The translations under genes were made by a program, and so were the position numbers. Shown here piece by piece: positions 7,743 to 17,868 of a stretch of 64,000 bases of DNA (the first letter of the stretch is position 1; each line of letters starts with the position of its first letter). The notes below the pieces were generated by a model. It saw only the letters and a list, made by a program, of their open reading frames with translations, did not search any database and was not told the DNA's origin. Source of the stretch: Limnohabitans sp. JirII-31 (GTDB lineage Bacteria > Pseudomonadota > Gammaproteobacteria > Burkholderiales > Burkholderiaceae_C); assembly GCF_002778315.1 (NCBI RefSeq), contig NZ_NESA01000003.1, forward strand, positions 226,522 through 290,521. Reading direction: 5' to 3'.

Positions 7743-9641
7743 TTATAACCGAGGAGTTTTGATCTCCACCTTGAATTTTTCTTTCAATAAGCCGTAATAG
7801 GCCAAACCTTCTGCCGATGCCCACCACTGGGCGTATTGCGCACGTTCTCGATCACGATTCTGAGCTGCGGCCCCCTCACGTGACATGATTTTTTCCACTT
7901 TAACAACGGCATACCCACTCGTGCCGAGGTCCACACCCACCCAAGCTGGCAGTTTTTGAGCATCAGCGCGCAAGGCGGCTTCAACCAGCGCACTGGGCTG
8001 TTGCTGAGTTTGCTCACGCGAGATCACCAGTGCAGCAGGCAGTTTGGCCGTGTCTGCATTGGCCTTCCACTCAGCCAACTTGGCAATGCCCTCTTGGCGA
8101 GCGCGTGCAGCAGACTGCTCTGCCACCCATTGTTGACGTACACGGGCTTTGACCTCATCCAATGGCAGTGTGCGTGCCGGGCTGTACTGAATCACACGCG
8201 CAGCAGCCAACTGGTTGGCTCCAACTTCCACCGCTTCGGTGTTGCGCTTTTTCTCAATTGAATCAGCAGAAAAAACGGCCGCCAACAGTTTGGGATTATT
8301 CAAAGGCGCGGTAGCTGTTTCTGCAGGCTCACGGCTTAAGTTTTTCGCCGTCAACACGTCAAGTTTCAAGCGCTCAGCAACGGGCTTGAGGCTGTCCGAC
8401 TGCTCGTACACCATGTTGGTGAATTGCTCGGCCACCTCAGCAAATTTGCGTTGTGCCAACTGACGGCGCACCTCAGCTTCCAAGCTCGGGCGTTGCTCTT
8501 CAAAGCTCTTGACTTTAGGTTGCTTGATGTCTGTCAAACGGATGATATGAAAACCAAACTCTGTTTCCACCACCCCACTGGTCTCACCCTTTTTCAAAGA
8601 GAAAGCGACATCTTCAAAAGCCTTGACCATGGCACCACGGGCAAAGAAATCCAAGTCGCCCCCTTTGGCTGCAGAGCCAGGGTCTTGTGAGTTTTTACGA
8701 GCCAAGTCTGCAAACTTGTCAGGCGACTGTTGAACCAAGGCCAACAACTCTTGCGCTTTGGCGCGGGCTTTGTCGCGCTCAGCAGAAGGCATGGATTTGT
8801 CTGCACCAATCAAAATGTGGCTAACCCGACGCTCTTCGAGTGCGGCCAAACGCGACTGGTTTTGTTCGTAATAGGTTTTGAGCTCAGCTTCAGGCACTGC
8901 AATGCCTTTTTGCAAAGCAGCCAAGTCCAGCAACACATATTCCACATCGGCACGCTCCGTGGATTGAAAACGATCTGCGTGGGCTTTGTAATACGCCTGC
9001 AAGTCCTCATCGCTTGGGCTGACCTTGGTCACAAAATCAGCAGCAGCAAAGCGCACAATTTGCACTTGGCGTTGTTCATAAAAAGCATTCAGCGTCACAT
9101 CGGCCAATGCAGCAGGCGCAAAACTCGTCACCCCTACACCTGCCATGACCTGGCGTGATGCCAAGTCAACCCGGACTTGGTTTTCAAAAGACTCTGGCGT
9201 CATACCCTGACTGCCCAATAGCTGGCGATAGCGCTCCATGTCTAACGTGCCATCGGCGCGACGCAATGCGGCAATGCTGGGGTTTTGTTGCAACTCAGTG
9301 GCCAAACGCTGGTCACTGGCGCCGAGTCGCAATTGACTGGCCGCAGCTTGCAACAAGCGATCTCGCACCAAGCGCTCCAGCGTGCTGTATTTGGCCTGGG
9401 GGCTGTCAAACACCTTCACGTCCACGTTGGGCATGCTCGCTCGCATGCGTTCGACCTGCGCACGATGCGCGTTGTCCCACTCGGACTGGGTGATCTCTTG
9501 TCCATTCACGTAAGCGACGGCCTCGCCTTTTTCACGAAAACGGTTGTAGCCATCGATGCCAAACAAAACAAACGATGGAAAGATCAGCAGGAACAGCAAA
9601 AACTGCATGATCCGGGTGTGGCGACGGACAAAATCAAACAT
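7743..9641 (-). CDS. ppiD: PpiD-type periplasmic peptidyl-prolyl isomerase/chaperone
   Basis: PpiD is an inner-membrane-anchored chaperone that helps newly exported outer-membrane and periplasmic proteins at the Sec translocon. The 632-residue product begins MFDFVRRHTRIMQFLLFLLI with an N-terminal membrane anchor at about residues 12-30. A SurA-like helical region follows, and a parvulin PpiC domain runs from about 255 to 345 (VSHILIG, DPGSAAKGGDLDFF, GFHIIRLTD). A TTG ten codons upstream is possible, but homology begins at the ATG at 9641. A strong terminator hairpin ends only 30 bases before this ATG, so expression may depend on readthrough or a promoter within the hairpin. Confidence 0.92.
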   Translation of the reverse strand: MFDFVRRHTRIMQFLLFLLIFPSFVLFGIDGYNRFREKGEAVAYVNGQEITQSEWDNAHRAQVERMRASMPNVDVKVFDSPQAKYSTLERLVRDRLLQAAASQLRLGASDQRLATELQQNPSIAALRRADGTLDMERYRQLLGSQGMTPESFENQVRVDLASRQVMAGVGVTSFAPAALADVTLNAFYEQRQVQIVRFAAADFVTKVSPSDEDLQAYYKAHADRFQSTERADVEYVLLDLAALQKGIAVPEAELKTYYEQNQSRLAALEERRVSHILIGADKSMPSAERDKARAKAQELLALVQQSPDKFADLARKNSQDPGSAAKGGDLDFFARGAMVKAFEDVAFSLKKGETSGVVETEFGFHIIRLTDIKQPKVKSFEEQRPSLEAEVRRQLAQRKFAEVAEQFTNMVYEQSDSLKPVAERLKLDVLTAKNLSREPAETATAPLNNPKLLAAVFSADSIEKKRNTEAVEVGANQLAAARVIQYSPARTLPLDEVKARVRQQWVAEQSAARARQEGIAKLAEWKANADTAKLPAALVISREQTQQQPSALVEAALRADAQKLPAWVGVDLGTSGYAVVKVEKIMSREGAAAQNRDRERAQYAQWWASAEGLAYYGLLKEKFKVEIKTPRL

Positions 9642-9670
9642 GCTGTGAACTCGACATACTTTGGGTATCA

Positions 9671-9700
9671 ATAAAAAAGGCGAACTGTGGTGTTCGCCTT
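9671..9700 (-). terminator. Terminator after tRNA-Val
   Basis: On the minus strand AAGGCGAAC, a six-base loop and GTTCGCCTT form a 9-bp stem followed by a run of T. It follows tRNA-Val after nine bases and lies just ahead of ppiD. Confidence 0.85.
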
Positions 9701-9709
9701 ATTCGAAAG

Positions 9710-9785
9710 TGGTGGGTGCTGACGGGGTCGAACCGCCGACCTACTGCGTGTAAGGCAGCCGCTCTGCCAACTGAGCTAAGCACCC
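9710..9785 (-). tRNA. tRNA-Val (TAC)
   Basis: A complete cloverleaf starts GGGTGCTTAGCTCAGTTGG. The anticodon stem-loop CTGCCTTACACGCAG gives anticodon TAC. The T arm is CGGCGGTTCGAACCCCG and CCA is encoded at 9710-9712. It lies between hupB and ppiD on the same strand. Confidence 0.97.
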
Positions 9786-9801
9786 ATCCTTGATCCGAAG
9801 A

Positions 9802-10074
9802 TCAGTTCAAAGCGTCTTTCAGACCTTTGCCTGGACGGAACTTTGGCACCTTGGCTGCTTTGATTTTGATCGCAGCGCCAGTACGGGGGTTACGACCCGT
9901 ACGTGCAGCACGCTTGCCCACAGCAAAAGTACCAAAACCAACCAAAGAAACCGTGCCGCCTTTTTTCAAGGTGGTCTTCACAGCACCAATGGTGGACTCC
10001 AAAGCACGGGTAGCCGCAGCTTTGGAAATGTCAGCGTGCTTGGCAATGTGCTCAATCAGTTCAGTCTTATTCAC
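9802..10074 (-). CDS. hupB: DNA-binding protein HU-beta
   Basis: HU is a small histone-like protein that bends and compacts DNA as a dimer. The 90-residue product has the full family layout: [20 protein letters not shown] at the N-terminus, the [21 protein letters not shown] arm and the [21 protein letters not shown] end. The start codon is GTG at 10074, with a GAGGGGA Shine-Dalgarno just upstream and no in-frame ATG nearby. The order hupB, tRNA-Val, ppiD on one strand suggests co-transcription at least to the tRNA-Val terminator. Confidence 0.97.
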   Translation of the reverse strand: MNKTELIEHIAKHADISKAAATRALESTIGAVKTTLKKGGTVSLVGFGTFAVGKRAARTGRNPRTGAAIKIKAAKVPKFRPGKGLKDALN

Positions 10075-10309
10075 AAAAATCCCCTCTCAATGAGATGTGA
10101 TGTTGATCAAAATTTACAGCTGGTTTAACCCTAAGAAAAGATCACTGATCTTGTCTCAGAAACAGTCTGCGTTGGCAGTGACGCTGCTGTTGGCATTAGA
10201 GCCATGGCCCTTGTGGGTGTCAATCAGACAAACACCGGGCATCGCAGCGTGGCAGCGGATTCTAGTCGTTTTTTTAAGTGATTTGATGAAATTGCGAATG
10301 ATAGAAATC

Positions 10310-11395
10310 TCACAAAACTTCAGCAATTGCTTTGCCCACATCGCTGGTGCGCGCGGTCCCACCAATGTCTGGCGTCTTAGGCGCACCACTCTTGGGATCG
10401 AGCACTTTTTCGATCGCGGCAAGCACTGCATCGTGCGCATCTTTGTGTCCTAAGAATTCCAACATCATGGCACCGCACCAAATTTGACCAATCGGATTGG
10501 CCAAACCTTTGCCTGCAATATCGGGGGCAGAGCCATGCACAGGTTCGAACAGCGAAGGAAATTTTCCTTCTGGATTCAAGTTGGCACTGGGCGCAATACC
10601 GATGGTACCGGTACATGCGGGGCCCAGGTCACTCAAGATGTCGCCAAACAAATTGCTGGCAACCACCACATCAAAGAAATCAGGACGTTGCACAAAGTGT
10701 GCGGTCAAGATGTCGATGTGAAATTTGTCGACGTTGATACCGGGGTAGCCCTTGGCCATCTCCACCACACGCTCGTCCCAGTAAGGCATGGTGATCGCAA
10801 TGCCGTTGGATTTGGTGGCACTGGTCAAATGCTTTTTGGGGCGGCTTTGCGCCAATTCAAATGCGAACTTCAGCACACGGTCCACGCCAATGCGCGACAT
10901 CACCGTCTCTTGCATCACGATTTCGCGCTCTGTCCCTGGGTACATGCGCCCACCAATGCTGGAATACTCACCCTCGGTGTTTTCACGCACGATGTACATG
11001 TCAATCTCACCCGGCTGACGTGGCGTGCCATCGCGACGTACCACGGGAGCAATGATGCCGGGCATCAAGCGCGCTGGGCGCAAGTTGATGTACTGGTCAA
11101 ACTCACGACGAAACATCAGCAAAGAGCCCCACAGCGACACATGGTCTGCAATCTTTTCAGGCCAGCCCACGGCACCAAAGTAAATGGCATCGTGGCCACC
11201 GATTTGGTCTTTCCAGTTGTCAGGCAACATCTGGCCGTGCTTTTCGTAATAGTCCCAGCTCGAAAAATCGAAATGGTCAAACTTCAAATCAATGCCAAAT
11301 TTGCGCGCAGCAGCATCCATCACACGGATACCCTCAGGCATCACCTCTTTGCCAATGCCGTCGCCAGCAATGACCGCAATTCGTTTTTGACTCAT
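10310..11395 (-). CDS. Tartrate dehydrogenase/D-malate dehydrogenase family (TtuC-like)
   Basis: The 361-residue product belongs to the beta-decarboxylating dehydrogenases with isopropylmalate and isocitrate dehydrogenases. The stretch FGAVGWPEKIADHVSLWGSL is typical of the tartrate/D-malate subgroup rather than LeuB. It should use NAD and Mn/Mg to oxidise D-malate or tartrate to pyruvate or related products. The metal-site region SNLFGDILSDLG is present. A TTG two codons upstream is possible, but the ATG at 11395 has AAAGG before it. It is the last gene of the dnaE, pgsA, eamA series. The 235 bases between it and hupB hold no gene. Confidence 0.85.
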   Translation of the reverse strand: MSQKRIAVIAGDGIGKEVMPEGIRVMDAAARKFGIDLKFDHFDFSSWDYYEKHGQMLPDNWKDQIGGHDAIYFGAVGWPEKIADHVSLWGSLLMFRREFDQYINLRPARLMPGIIAPVVRRDGTPRQPGEIDMYIVRENTEGEYSSIGGRMYPGTEREIVMQETVMSRIGVDRVLKFAFELAQSRPKKHLTSATKSNGIAITMPYWDERVVEMAKGYPGINVDKFHIDILTAHFVQRPDFFDVVVASNLFGDILSDLGPACTGTIGIAPSANLNPEGKFPSLFEPVHGSAPDIAGKGLANPIGQIWCGAMMLEFLGHKDAHDAVLAAIEKVLDPKSGAPKTPDIGGTARTSDVGKAIAEVL

Positions 11396-11411
11396 CTTCA
11401 ACCTTTAAAAA

Positions 11412-12299
11412 TCAAGCGTCAATTTTAGGTGGACGCACCACCAAGCTGACGCCCAAAGCCGTCAGCGCAATGCCAGCGATTGTCACGAAGGTGATCGCTT
11501 CACCAAACAAAAACCAAGCAATCACCGCCGTGGTGGGAGGCACCAGATACATCAGACTTGTCACAGAAGCCGCAGCGCCGCGTTGGATCAGCATGTACAG
11601 CAGTGAACTCCCGCCAAGAGTCAGCCCCACCACAGACCAAGCCATCGCGCCAACCATCTCGCCATTCCATTGCGCCTGCTCTGTTTCCATCAATGCAATC
11701 GGCAAAGTCACCAACAAAGCGGCCATCAGTTGCACTGTGTTGGCACTGCGCACATCACACGGCGTGACATAGCGTTTTTGGTACAAGGTTCCGGTGGTGA
11801 TGGACAGCAAAGCCATGGTGGCCATCGTCAAACTCCATGCACTCACCTCCACGCCACCTTCAAATTTGCGCGCCAAAACCAGTGCCAAACCTAAAAATCC
11901 GAGCAACAAACCTAACCACTGCCGACGTGACACATGACCACCGCGAGAGGACAACCACACCGCCGTCAGCACGGGTTGCAAGCCGACAATCAAGGCAGAC
12001 AAGCCCGATCCCATCCCCACTTTGACGGCAGCCCACACGCCCCCCAAGTAGCCTGCGTGCATCAACACGCCCGTGACAGCCAAGTGCCCCCATTGCGCCC
12101 GCCCTTGAGGCCATTGAACACGAGCCACGCGGATCCACACCAAGAAACAGGCAATCGAGAAAAAGTAACGCCACGCCAAAAAGGTAAACGGCGGCGAATT
12201 GGGCATGCCATAGCGCGCCACGATAAAACCGGTGCTCCAGATGCCCACAAACACGACGGGCATGACACGCAACCAGGCCAGCTTGTGCTGATCTCCCAT
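11412..12299 (-). CDS. EamA/DMT family transporter
   Basis: This 295-residue integral membrane protein shows the pattern of about ten hydrophobic helices in two EamA repeats. Examples are GIWSTGFIVARYGMPNSPPF in the first and MYLVPPTTAVIAWFLFGEAI in the second, the latter a hallmark of drug/metabolite exporters. The open frame continues upstream into pgsA, but MGDQHKLAWLRVMPVVFVGI is the natural start, five bases after the pgsA stop. Substrate cannot be predicted. It could export an amino acid or other metabolite. Confidence 0.82.
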   Translation of the reverse strand: MGDQHKLAWLRVMPVVFVGIWSTGFIVARYGMPNSPPFTFLAWRYFFSIACFLVWIRVARVQWPQGRAQWGHLAVTGVLMHAGYLGGVWAAVKVGMGSGLSALIVGLQPVLTAVWLSSRGGHVSRRQWLGLLLGFLGLALVLARKFEGGVEVSAWSLTMATMALLSITTGTLYQKRYVTPCDVRSANTVQLMAALLVTLPIALMETEQAQWNGEMVGAMAWSVVGLTLGGSSLLYMLIQRGAAASVTSLMYLVPPTTAVIAWFLFGEAITFVTIAGIALTALGVSLVVRPPKIDA

Positions 12300-12304
12300 A
12301 AAGA

Positions 12305-12868
12305 TTATTTGGCGTGGCGCAATATGTCTGGCCAGGCTTTTTGCAGGTAGTACACCATCGACCACACGGTCAAGACACCGGCAATCCAAATCAGCACCAA
12401 GCCCCACATCGCCGTGTCAATGACGCCAAACAACATGCCATCAAACAGCAAAAACGGAATCGCCACCATCTGTACCGTCGTCTTGAGCTTGCCCAGCACA
12501 TGCACGGCCACGCTGCGCGAGGCGCCAATTTGTGCCATCCACTCACGCAAGGCCGAAATGGCAATCTCACGACCAATGATGATCAAAGCCACCAACACAT
12601 CAGCACGCCCCAAATGAACCAACACCAGCAAACTGGCACACACCAAAAACTTGTCGGCCACCGGGTCTAAGAAGGCACCAAAAGCAGATGTTTGATTGAG
12701 CTTGCGCGCCAAGTAACCATCCAGCCAATCGGTCAAGGCGAACACCACGAACATCACCGTCGCCCAAAGGTTTTGATCTGCCTTGTCCATCGGCAAATAA
12801 AACAGCCCCACGATCAGCGGAATCGCCACGATTCGGGTCAAAGTCATCAAAGTGGGAATGGTCCACAT
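12305..12868 (-). CDS. pgsA: CDP-diacylglycerol--glycerol-3-phosphate 3-phosphatidyltransferase
   Basis: PgsA makes phosphatidylglycerol phosphate from CDP-diacylglycerol and glycerol 3-phosphate, the committed step of phosphatidylglycerol and cardiolipin synthesis. The 187-residue membrane protein carries the CDP-alcohol phosphotransferase signature DG-x2-AR-x8-G-x3-D-x3-D (DGYLARKLNQTSAFGAFLDP then VADK). Several hydrophobic helices surround it. A GTG at 12877 overlapping the dnaE stop would add MTL; the ATG at 12868, five bases after that stop, gives the usual N-terminus MWTIPTLMTLTR. It is likely co-transcribed with dnaE. Confidence 0.93.
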   Translation of the reverse strand: MWTIPTLMTLTRIVAIPLIVGLFYLPMDKADQNLWATVMFVVFALTDWLDGYLARKLNQTSAFGAFLDPVADKFLVCASLLVLVHLGRADVLVALIIIGREIAISALREWMAQIGASRSVAVHVLGKLKTTVQMVAIPFLLFDGMLFGVIDTAMWGLVLIWIAGVLTVWSMVYYLQKAWPDILRHAK

Positions 12869-12873
12869 AAGCG

Positions 12874-15800
12874 TCACTCGTAAACGATTTGGGCCTGACC
12901 CTGGTGGGCCTGAGCCATCCAGCTGGCCAGTGCCGCATCGCTGGGGAAAAATTTGGCGTTGTCGCCAAGTTGTATCTCGGCCTTGGCGCCCTCGCGCAAC
13001 AGCCGCAAGCGTACACCCATGCCACGCACCAACTCGCCCTGCTCCGATTGCTCCACCTTGGCGGGGTGCTCACGCAGCAAACGGGCAATGTCGGGGGCCG
13101 TGCCGTTGACCAACACGCGCAGGTATTTGCCAAAGCGGCAACGGGCCTGCGCCAAATCCCACACCTGGGTGATCGAAAACCGCAAGCCGCCCGAGAAACG
13201 ATCTGGCGTGGCCTTGCCCATGACAATCACCAACTCATCGTCTTTCAAGGTATTGCGGTAGGTGTTGATGGTGGCCTCGTCGGCCGTGGCTTCAATCACC
13301 GCCGACTTGTCGTCGAGCTTGAAGATGGCCAACTTGCCGCGCTGGCCATTGATCACCCGCATGTCACTCACAATGCCCGCCAACAACTGTGGCTCACGTG
13401 AATCCATCAGGTTTTCAATGCGCTGCTTGGCAAACTGGCGCACCTCACGCTCCACTTCGTCAAACAAGTGGCCTGAGATGTAAAAACCCAAAGCCACTTT
13501 CTCGTGTGTCAAACGCTCTTTGACGCCCCATGGCAAGGTCTCCACCAAATCGGGCTCTTGCGTGCTCGAACCGTGGGTGTCCTCACCCATCATGTCAAAC
13601 AAGCCTCCCTGATTGGCATTGGCCTCGCTGGCACTGGCAAAGTCAAACGCGCGTTCCACGCTGGCCAGCAGGGCCGCACGGTTCAAATGCAAGTTATCAA
13701 ACGCACCGGCTTTGATCAACGCCTCCACCGTGCGCTTGTTCAGGCGGCTGCGGTCCACACGGCGGCAAAAATCGAACAAGCTCGTGAAAGGCCCCTCGGC
13801 CTCGCGTGCGGCCACGATGGCCTCGATCGCTTGCTGGCCCGAACCCTTGATGGCTCCCAGGCCATAACGAATCACTTTGTCTGAAATCGGTTCAAACCGG
13901 TAGACACCGCGGTTGACGTCGGGCGACTCGAACGACAAGCCCATCTTCTGCGCATCTTCAAACAAGACCTTGAGCTTGTCGGTGTCGTCCATCTCCACCG
14001 TCATGTTGGCGCAGAAAAACTCGGCCGTGTAATGCACCTTCAGCCAACCCGTGTGATAGGCCAGCAGCGAGTAAGCAGCAGCGTGCGACTTGTTGAAGCC
14101 GTAGCCCGCGAACTTCTCCATCAAGTCGAAAATCTCGTCGGCTTTTTCTTGGGGAATATTGTTCTTGGCTGCACCGGCGCGGAAGATTTCGCGGTGCTCG
14201 GCCATCTCTTCGGCCTTCTTCTTACCCATCGCACGGCGCAACAAGTCGGCGCCGCCCAGTGAATAGCCACCCAAGATCTGCGCGGTCTGCATCACCTGCT
14301 CTTGGTAGACCATGATGCCGTAGGTCTCCGACAACATCTCAGACACCAAAGGGTGCGGGTACTCGATCTCTTCGCGCCCGTGCTTGCGCGCCACAAAGCT
14401 CGGGATCAGGTCCATCGGGCCTGGGCGGTACAAGGCGTTGAGCGCGATCAGGTCTTCCAGGCGCGTCGGGCGCGCGTCGCGCAACATGCCTTGCATGCCA
14501 CGACTTTCAAACTGAAAGACGGCTTCGGTTTTGCCGTCTTGGAACAAGCGGTACGTCGCCGCGTCGTTGAGTGGAATGTTCTCAAACGCGAAGTTTTCTT
14601 GGCCTTTGTGGCGTTGGATGATGAAGTCGCGCGCAATCTCCAAGATGGTCAGCGTGGCCAAGCCCAAAAAGTCGAACTTCACCAAGCCAGCGGCTTCCAC
14701 ATCGTCTTTGTCGTACTGGCTCACCGCCGAGTCACTGCCAGGCTGCTGGTACAGCGGACAAAAATCTGTCAGCTTGCCCGGCGCAATCAATACACCCCCA
14801 GCATGCATGCCCACGTTGCGGGTCATCCCTTCAAGTTTTTGCGCCAACGCCAGCAAAGTTTTGACTTCGTCTTCTTTGTCCAGACGCTCGGCCAAGATGG
14901 GCTCGGCCTCAATGGCCCCTGCGATCGTGATGTGCTGACCCGGTTTGTTCGGAATGAGTTTGCTGATGCCGTCGCAAAAGGTGTAGCTCATATCCAGCAC
15001 ACGTCCCACATCACGGATGGCCGCACGTGCGGCCATGGTGCCGAAAGTGGCAATCTGGCTCACCGCATCACGACCGTACTTGTCTTTCACATAGTCAATC
15101 ACGCGGTCGCGGTTGGTCTGGCAAAAGTCAATGTCAAAGTCGGGCATTGACACCCGTTCAGGGTTCAAGAACCGCTCGAACAGCAAGTTGTATTGCAGCG
15201 GGTCCAAGTCGGTGATCTTGAGGGCATACGCAACCAACGACCCGGCACCCGAACCACGGCCCGGCCCTACGGGACAGCCGTTTTTCTTGGCCCAGTTGAT
15301 GAAATCGCCCACGATCAAAAAGTAGCCCGGAAAGCCCATCTTCAAAATCGTGCCGATTTCGAACTCCAAGCGCTCCACATAACGTGGGCGCTCTTTGTCT
15401 CGCACACCCACATCAGGGTACAGATGGGCCAAGCGTTCTTCCAGCCCTTCGTGCGAGGCAAAACGGAAATACTCGTCAATCGGCATGCCGTTGGGCGTGG
15501 GGTAATTAGGCAACTGCGGCTTGCCCAGCGACAAGGTGAGGTTGCAGCGGCGCGCGATCTCCACCGTGTTGGCCAAGGCCGAGGGCACATCGGCAAACAA
15601 GGCCTGCATTTCAGCCGATGACTTGAAGTACTGATCGCGGGTGAAGCGTCGCACACGACGCTGGTTGCCCAAAATCTCGCCCTCAGAAATACACACCCGC
15701 GCCTCATGAGCCTCGTAGTCGTCAGGCAAGGTGAACTGCACCGGATGCGTGGCCACCACTGGCAAGCTCAAGCGCGCAGCCAACTGCACCGCGGCCAGCA

Positions 15801-16335
15801 CATGGGCTTCGTCTTCGGGCCGCCCGGCGCGTTGCAACTCCACATAAAAGCGGTGCGGAAAAATACCCGCCAACTGCAAAGCCACTTCGCTGGCCCGCGT
15901 GGTGTCGCCTTGCACCAAGGCCTGGCCCAATGCACCCGCCTGGGCGCCTGACAAGGCAATCAAGCCTTGCGACAGCTCCTTGAGCCATTCCAGTTTGATG
16001 ACACCCACCGCCTTGATGACGTTTTGCGTCCAGCCACGGCTGATCAATTCGCACAGATTCAAATAGCCTTGGTGGTTTTGCACCAACAAAATCATGCGCG
16101 AGGTCTGCGCTGCGTCTTGGGTCAGGCTTTCCAGAAAAATTTCTGCCCCCACCAAGGGCTTGACGCCTTTGCCACGCGTCTCTTTGTAGAACTTGATGGC
16201 ACCGTACAGGTTGTTGAGATCGGTGATGGCCAAGGCTGGCTGCTCATCGGCCGCGGCAGCCTTCACGATCTCGTCAATGCGGTTGGTTCCATCGACGACA
16301 GAAAACTCGGTGTGAAGGCGCAGGTGAACAAACAT
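12874..16335 (-). CDS. dnaE: DNA polymerase III subunit alpha
   Basis: DnaE is the replicative polymerase subunit. The 1153-residue product has the expected length for DnaE1. It opens with a PHP domain ([20 protein letters not shown]). The polymerase core includes [18 protein letters not shown] and the catalytic aspartates in [17 protein letters not shown]. Helix-hairpin-helix and OB-fold regions follow, with the C-terminus binding the clamp and tau. The ATG at 16335 agrees with the family start. It is divergent from trhO over 52 bases and begins the dnaE-pgsA-eamA-ttuC-like run. Confidence 0.98.
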   Translation of the reverse strand: MFVHLRLHTEFSVVDGTNRIDEIVKAAAADEQPALAITDLNNLYGAIKFYKETRGKGVKPLVGAEIFLESLTQDAAQTSRMILLVQNHQGYLNLCELISRGWTQNVIKAVGVIKLEWLKELSQGLIALSGAQAGALGQALVQGDTTRASEVALQLAGIFPHRFYVELQRAGRPEDEAHVLAAVQLAARLSLPVVATHPVQFTLPDDYEAHEARVCISEGEILGNQRRVRRFTRDQYFKSSAEMQALFADVPSALANTVEIARRCNLTLSLGKPQLPNYPTPNGMPIDEYFRFASHEGLEERLAHLYPDVGVRDKERPRYVERLEFEIGTILKMGFPGYFLIVGDFINWAKKNGCPVGPGRGSGAGSLVAYALKITDLDPLQYNLLFERFLNPERVSMPDFDIDFCQTNRDRVIDYVKDKYGRDAVSQIATFGTMAARAAIRDVGRVLDMSYTFCDGISKLIPNKPGQHITIAGAIEAEPILAERLDKEDEVKTLLALAQKLEGMTRNVGMHAGGVLIAPGKLTDFCPLYQQPGSDSAVSQYDKDDVEAAGLVKFDFLGLATLTILEIARDFIIQRHKGQENFAFENIPLNDAATYRLFQDGKTEAVFQFESRGMQGMLRDARPTRLEDLIALNALYRPGPMDLIPSFVARKHGREEIEYPHPLVSEMLSETYGIMVYQEQVMQTAQILGGYSLGGADLLRRAMGKKKAEEMAEHREIFRAGAAKNNIPQEKADEIFDLMEKFAGYGFNKSHAAAYSLLAYHTGWLKVHYTAEFFCANMTVEMDDTDKLKVLFEDAQKMGLSFESPDVNRGVYRFEPISDKVIRYGLGAIKGSGQQAIEAIVAAREAEGPFTSLFDFCRRVDRSRLNKRTVEALIKAGAFDNLHLNRAALLASVERAFDFASASEANANQGGLFDMMGEDTHGSSTQEPDLVETLPWGVKERLTHEKVALGFYISGHLFDEVEREVRQFAKQRIENLMDSREPQLLAGIVSDMRVINGQRGKLAIFKLDDKSAVIEATADEATINTYRNTLKDDELVIVMGKATPDRFSGGLRFSITQVWDLAQARCRFGKYLRVLVNGTAPDIARLLREHPAKVEQSEQGELVRGMGVRLRLLREGAKAEIQLGDNAKFFPSDAALASWMAQAHQGQAQIVYE

Positions 16336-16387
16336 GCCGCAGATTGTAGGGATTCAAACGACCGCACGACCTCTTTAAAATCGTTGG

Positions 16388-17122
16388 GTGAACACGATTT
16401 TGAATATTTCTTGCTACAAGTTTGTCGCCATGCCCGACGCGGCCGACTTGCACCAACCTTGTCTTGACCAAGCGCTCGCGCGTCAACTCAAAGGCACGAT
16501 TTTGATTGCCGAAGAAGGCATCAACTTTTTTCTGGCGGGCTCTGCTGAAAGCGTGCGCGGTTTTTTGGACTGGCTGCGCCTAGACCCGCGCCTGGCAGAT
16601 CTCAACCCCAAAGAGAGTTGGTCAGCCACACAGCCCTTTCGCAAAATGCTGGTCAAGGTCAAGCGCGAGATCATTCGCATGAACCACCCCAGCATCCGCC
16701 CCGAACAAAGCCGCGCTCCTGCGGTCACACCGGCCACTGCCAAACGCTGGCTCGACCAAGGCCATGACGACGAAGGCCGCGCAGTGGTGACACTGGACAC
16801 ACGCAACCAATTTGAAATTGACCACGGCACGTTTGACAACACCCTCAACTGGGGTTTGTCCAAATTCACCGAATTCCCAGATGCTGTGCAAGCGCACAAA
16901 GCGGCGCTGCAAGACAAAACCGTGATCAGCTTTTGCACCGGTGGAATTCGCTGCGAAAAGGCCGCCATCTACATGCGCAACGCCGGTCTGGAACACGTCT
17001 ACCAGCTCGAAGGCGGCATTCTCAAATACTTTGAAGAAGTGGGCGACGCGCACTACAACGGAGGTTGCTTTGTGTTCGATGAGCGCGAAGCCCTGGCACC
17101 TGACTTGAGTGCCGTCAAATAA
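16388..17122 (+). CDS. trhO: tRNA uridine(34) hydroxylase, rhodanese domain (TrhO/YceA)
   Basis: TrhO hydroxylates uridine 34 of several tRNAs, giving 5-hydroxyuridine at the wobble position. The 244-residue product has an N-terminal acylphosphatase-like region (GTILIAEEGINFFLAG) and a rhodanese domain with the active-site loop FCTGGIRCEKAAIYM. Family members such as that of Escherichia coli are longer (about 350), so this is a short form lacking a C-terminal extension. The start is a GTG at 16388 with only a weak Shine-Dalgarno. It stands alone between dnaE and DUF599. Confidence 0.88.
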   Translation: MNTILNISCYKFVAMPDAADLHQPCLDQALARQLKGTILIAEEGINFFLAGSAESVRGFLDWLRLDPRLADLNPKESWSATQPFRKMLVKVKREIIRMNHPSIRPEQSRAPAVTPATAKRWLDQGHDDEGRAVVTLDTRNQFEIDHGTFDNTLNWGLSKFTEFPDAVQAHKAALQDKTVISFCTGGIRCEKAAIYMRNAGLEHVYQLEGGILKYFEEVGDAHYNGGCFVFDEREALAPDLSAVK

Positions 17123-17134
17123 ACACCTGGGCAG

Positions 17135-17830
17135 TCACGCCTGCAACAAATGCAGCACGTCTGAGCGGAACTCGCGGGTGTACAAGATGGCCACCACCAG
17201 CATGGTGGTCAACACAAAAATCAACGGTGAAAAAAACCAGCCCATGGCGGCGAATGAAAAATAATAGGCTCGTAAGCCACCATTGAATGTTTCTGCGGCC
17301 AAGCCCGTCATGGCAGCAGCCCGGTTGGCAAACACCACCGGATCAGCCAGCCCTTGCTCAAAGTCTTTGGCAGGTGGCATTGAGCCGATCAACAACGAGA
17401 CAAACGTGTATTGACGCATTGACCACGAAAAGCGGAAAAACGCGTACACAAAAATCACCACCAACACCAAGATCTTGAACTCAAACACCAAGGTGGGGGT
17501 TTGTTCGGCAAACGGTATCTCGCGCACCAGTTCTGCGGCTTTGTCGGTGGTGCCTAACAAAGCAAACAAACCACCCAAAATCAAAATGGTGGTGGAGCAA
17601 AAAAACGAAGGGGTGGCCGACAGGCTTTGCGTGATGATGCCGTCGAGCATGCGTGGATCACGCGCTGTGGCCTGGAGCATCCACAGATGACGGTAACGAT
17701 TCGTCAGGACGAGGATAGAAGTTTGATCATCGCTCCAGTGCTTGGCAAACAACGCGTAGCCCGCCCACAGCACCACAAAAAATCCGAGTGCAAACCAATC
17801 GGCCCAGGGGAGGAGTTGAATGATTTTCAT
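17135..17830 (-). CDS. DUF599 family membrane protein
   Basis: The 231-residue product is an integral membrane protein with about four to five hydrophobic segments, the first beginning at WFALGFFVVLWAGYALF. The motifs RYRHLWM, SFFCSTTILILGGLFALLG and FRFSWSMRQY are typical of the DUF599 family in proteobacteria. No function is known for the family. It lies 38 bases after the flavodoxin-like gene on the same strand and may be the last gene of that operon. Its 3' end nearly touches that of trhO. Confidence 0.75.
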   Translation of the reverse strand: MKIIQLLPWADWFALGFFVVLWAGYALFAKHWSDDQTSILVLTNRYRHLWMLQATARDPRMLDGIITQSLSATPSFFCSTTILILGGLFALLGTTDKAAELVREIPFAEQTPTLVFEFKILVLVVIFVYAFFRFSWSMRQYTFVSLLIGSMPPAKDFEQGLADPVVFANRAAAMTGLAAETFNGGLRAYYFSFAAMGWFFSPLIFVLTTMLVVAILYTREFRSDVLHLLQA

Positions 17831-17868
17831 GGAATCATGCTAACCCCAATCCTCCCCTCTTCAAACAC

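Noticed and set aside
10075..10309. Extra gene or RNA between hupB and the tartrate dehydrogenase gene
   Set aside because: No supported ORF, no tRNA fold and no strong hairpin; it is probably only the hupB promoter region.
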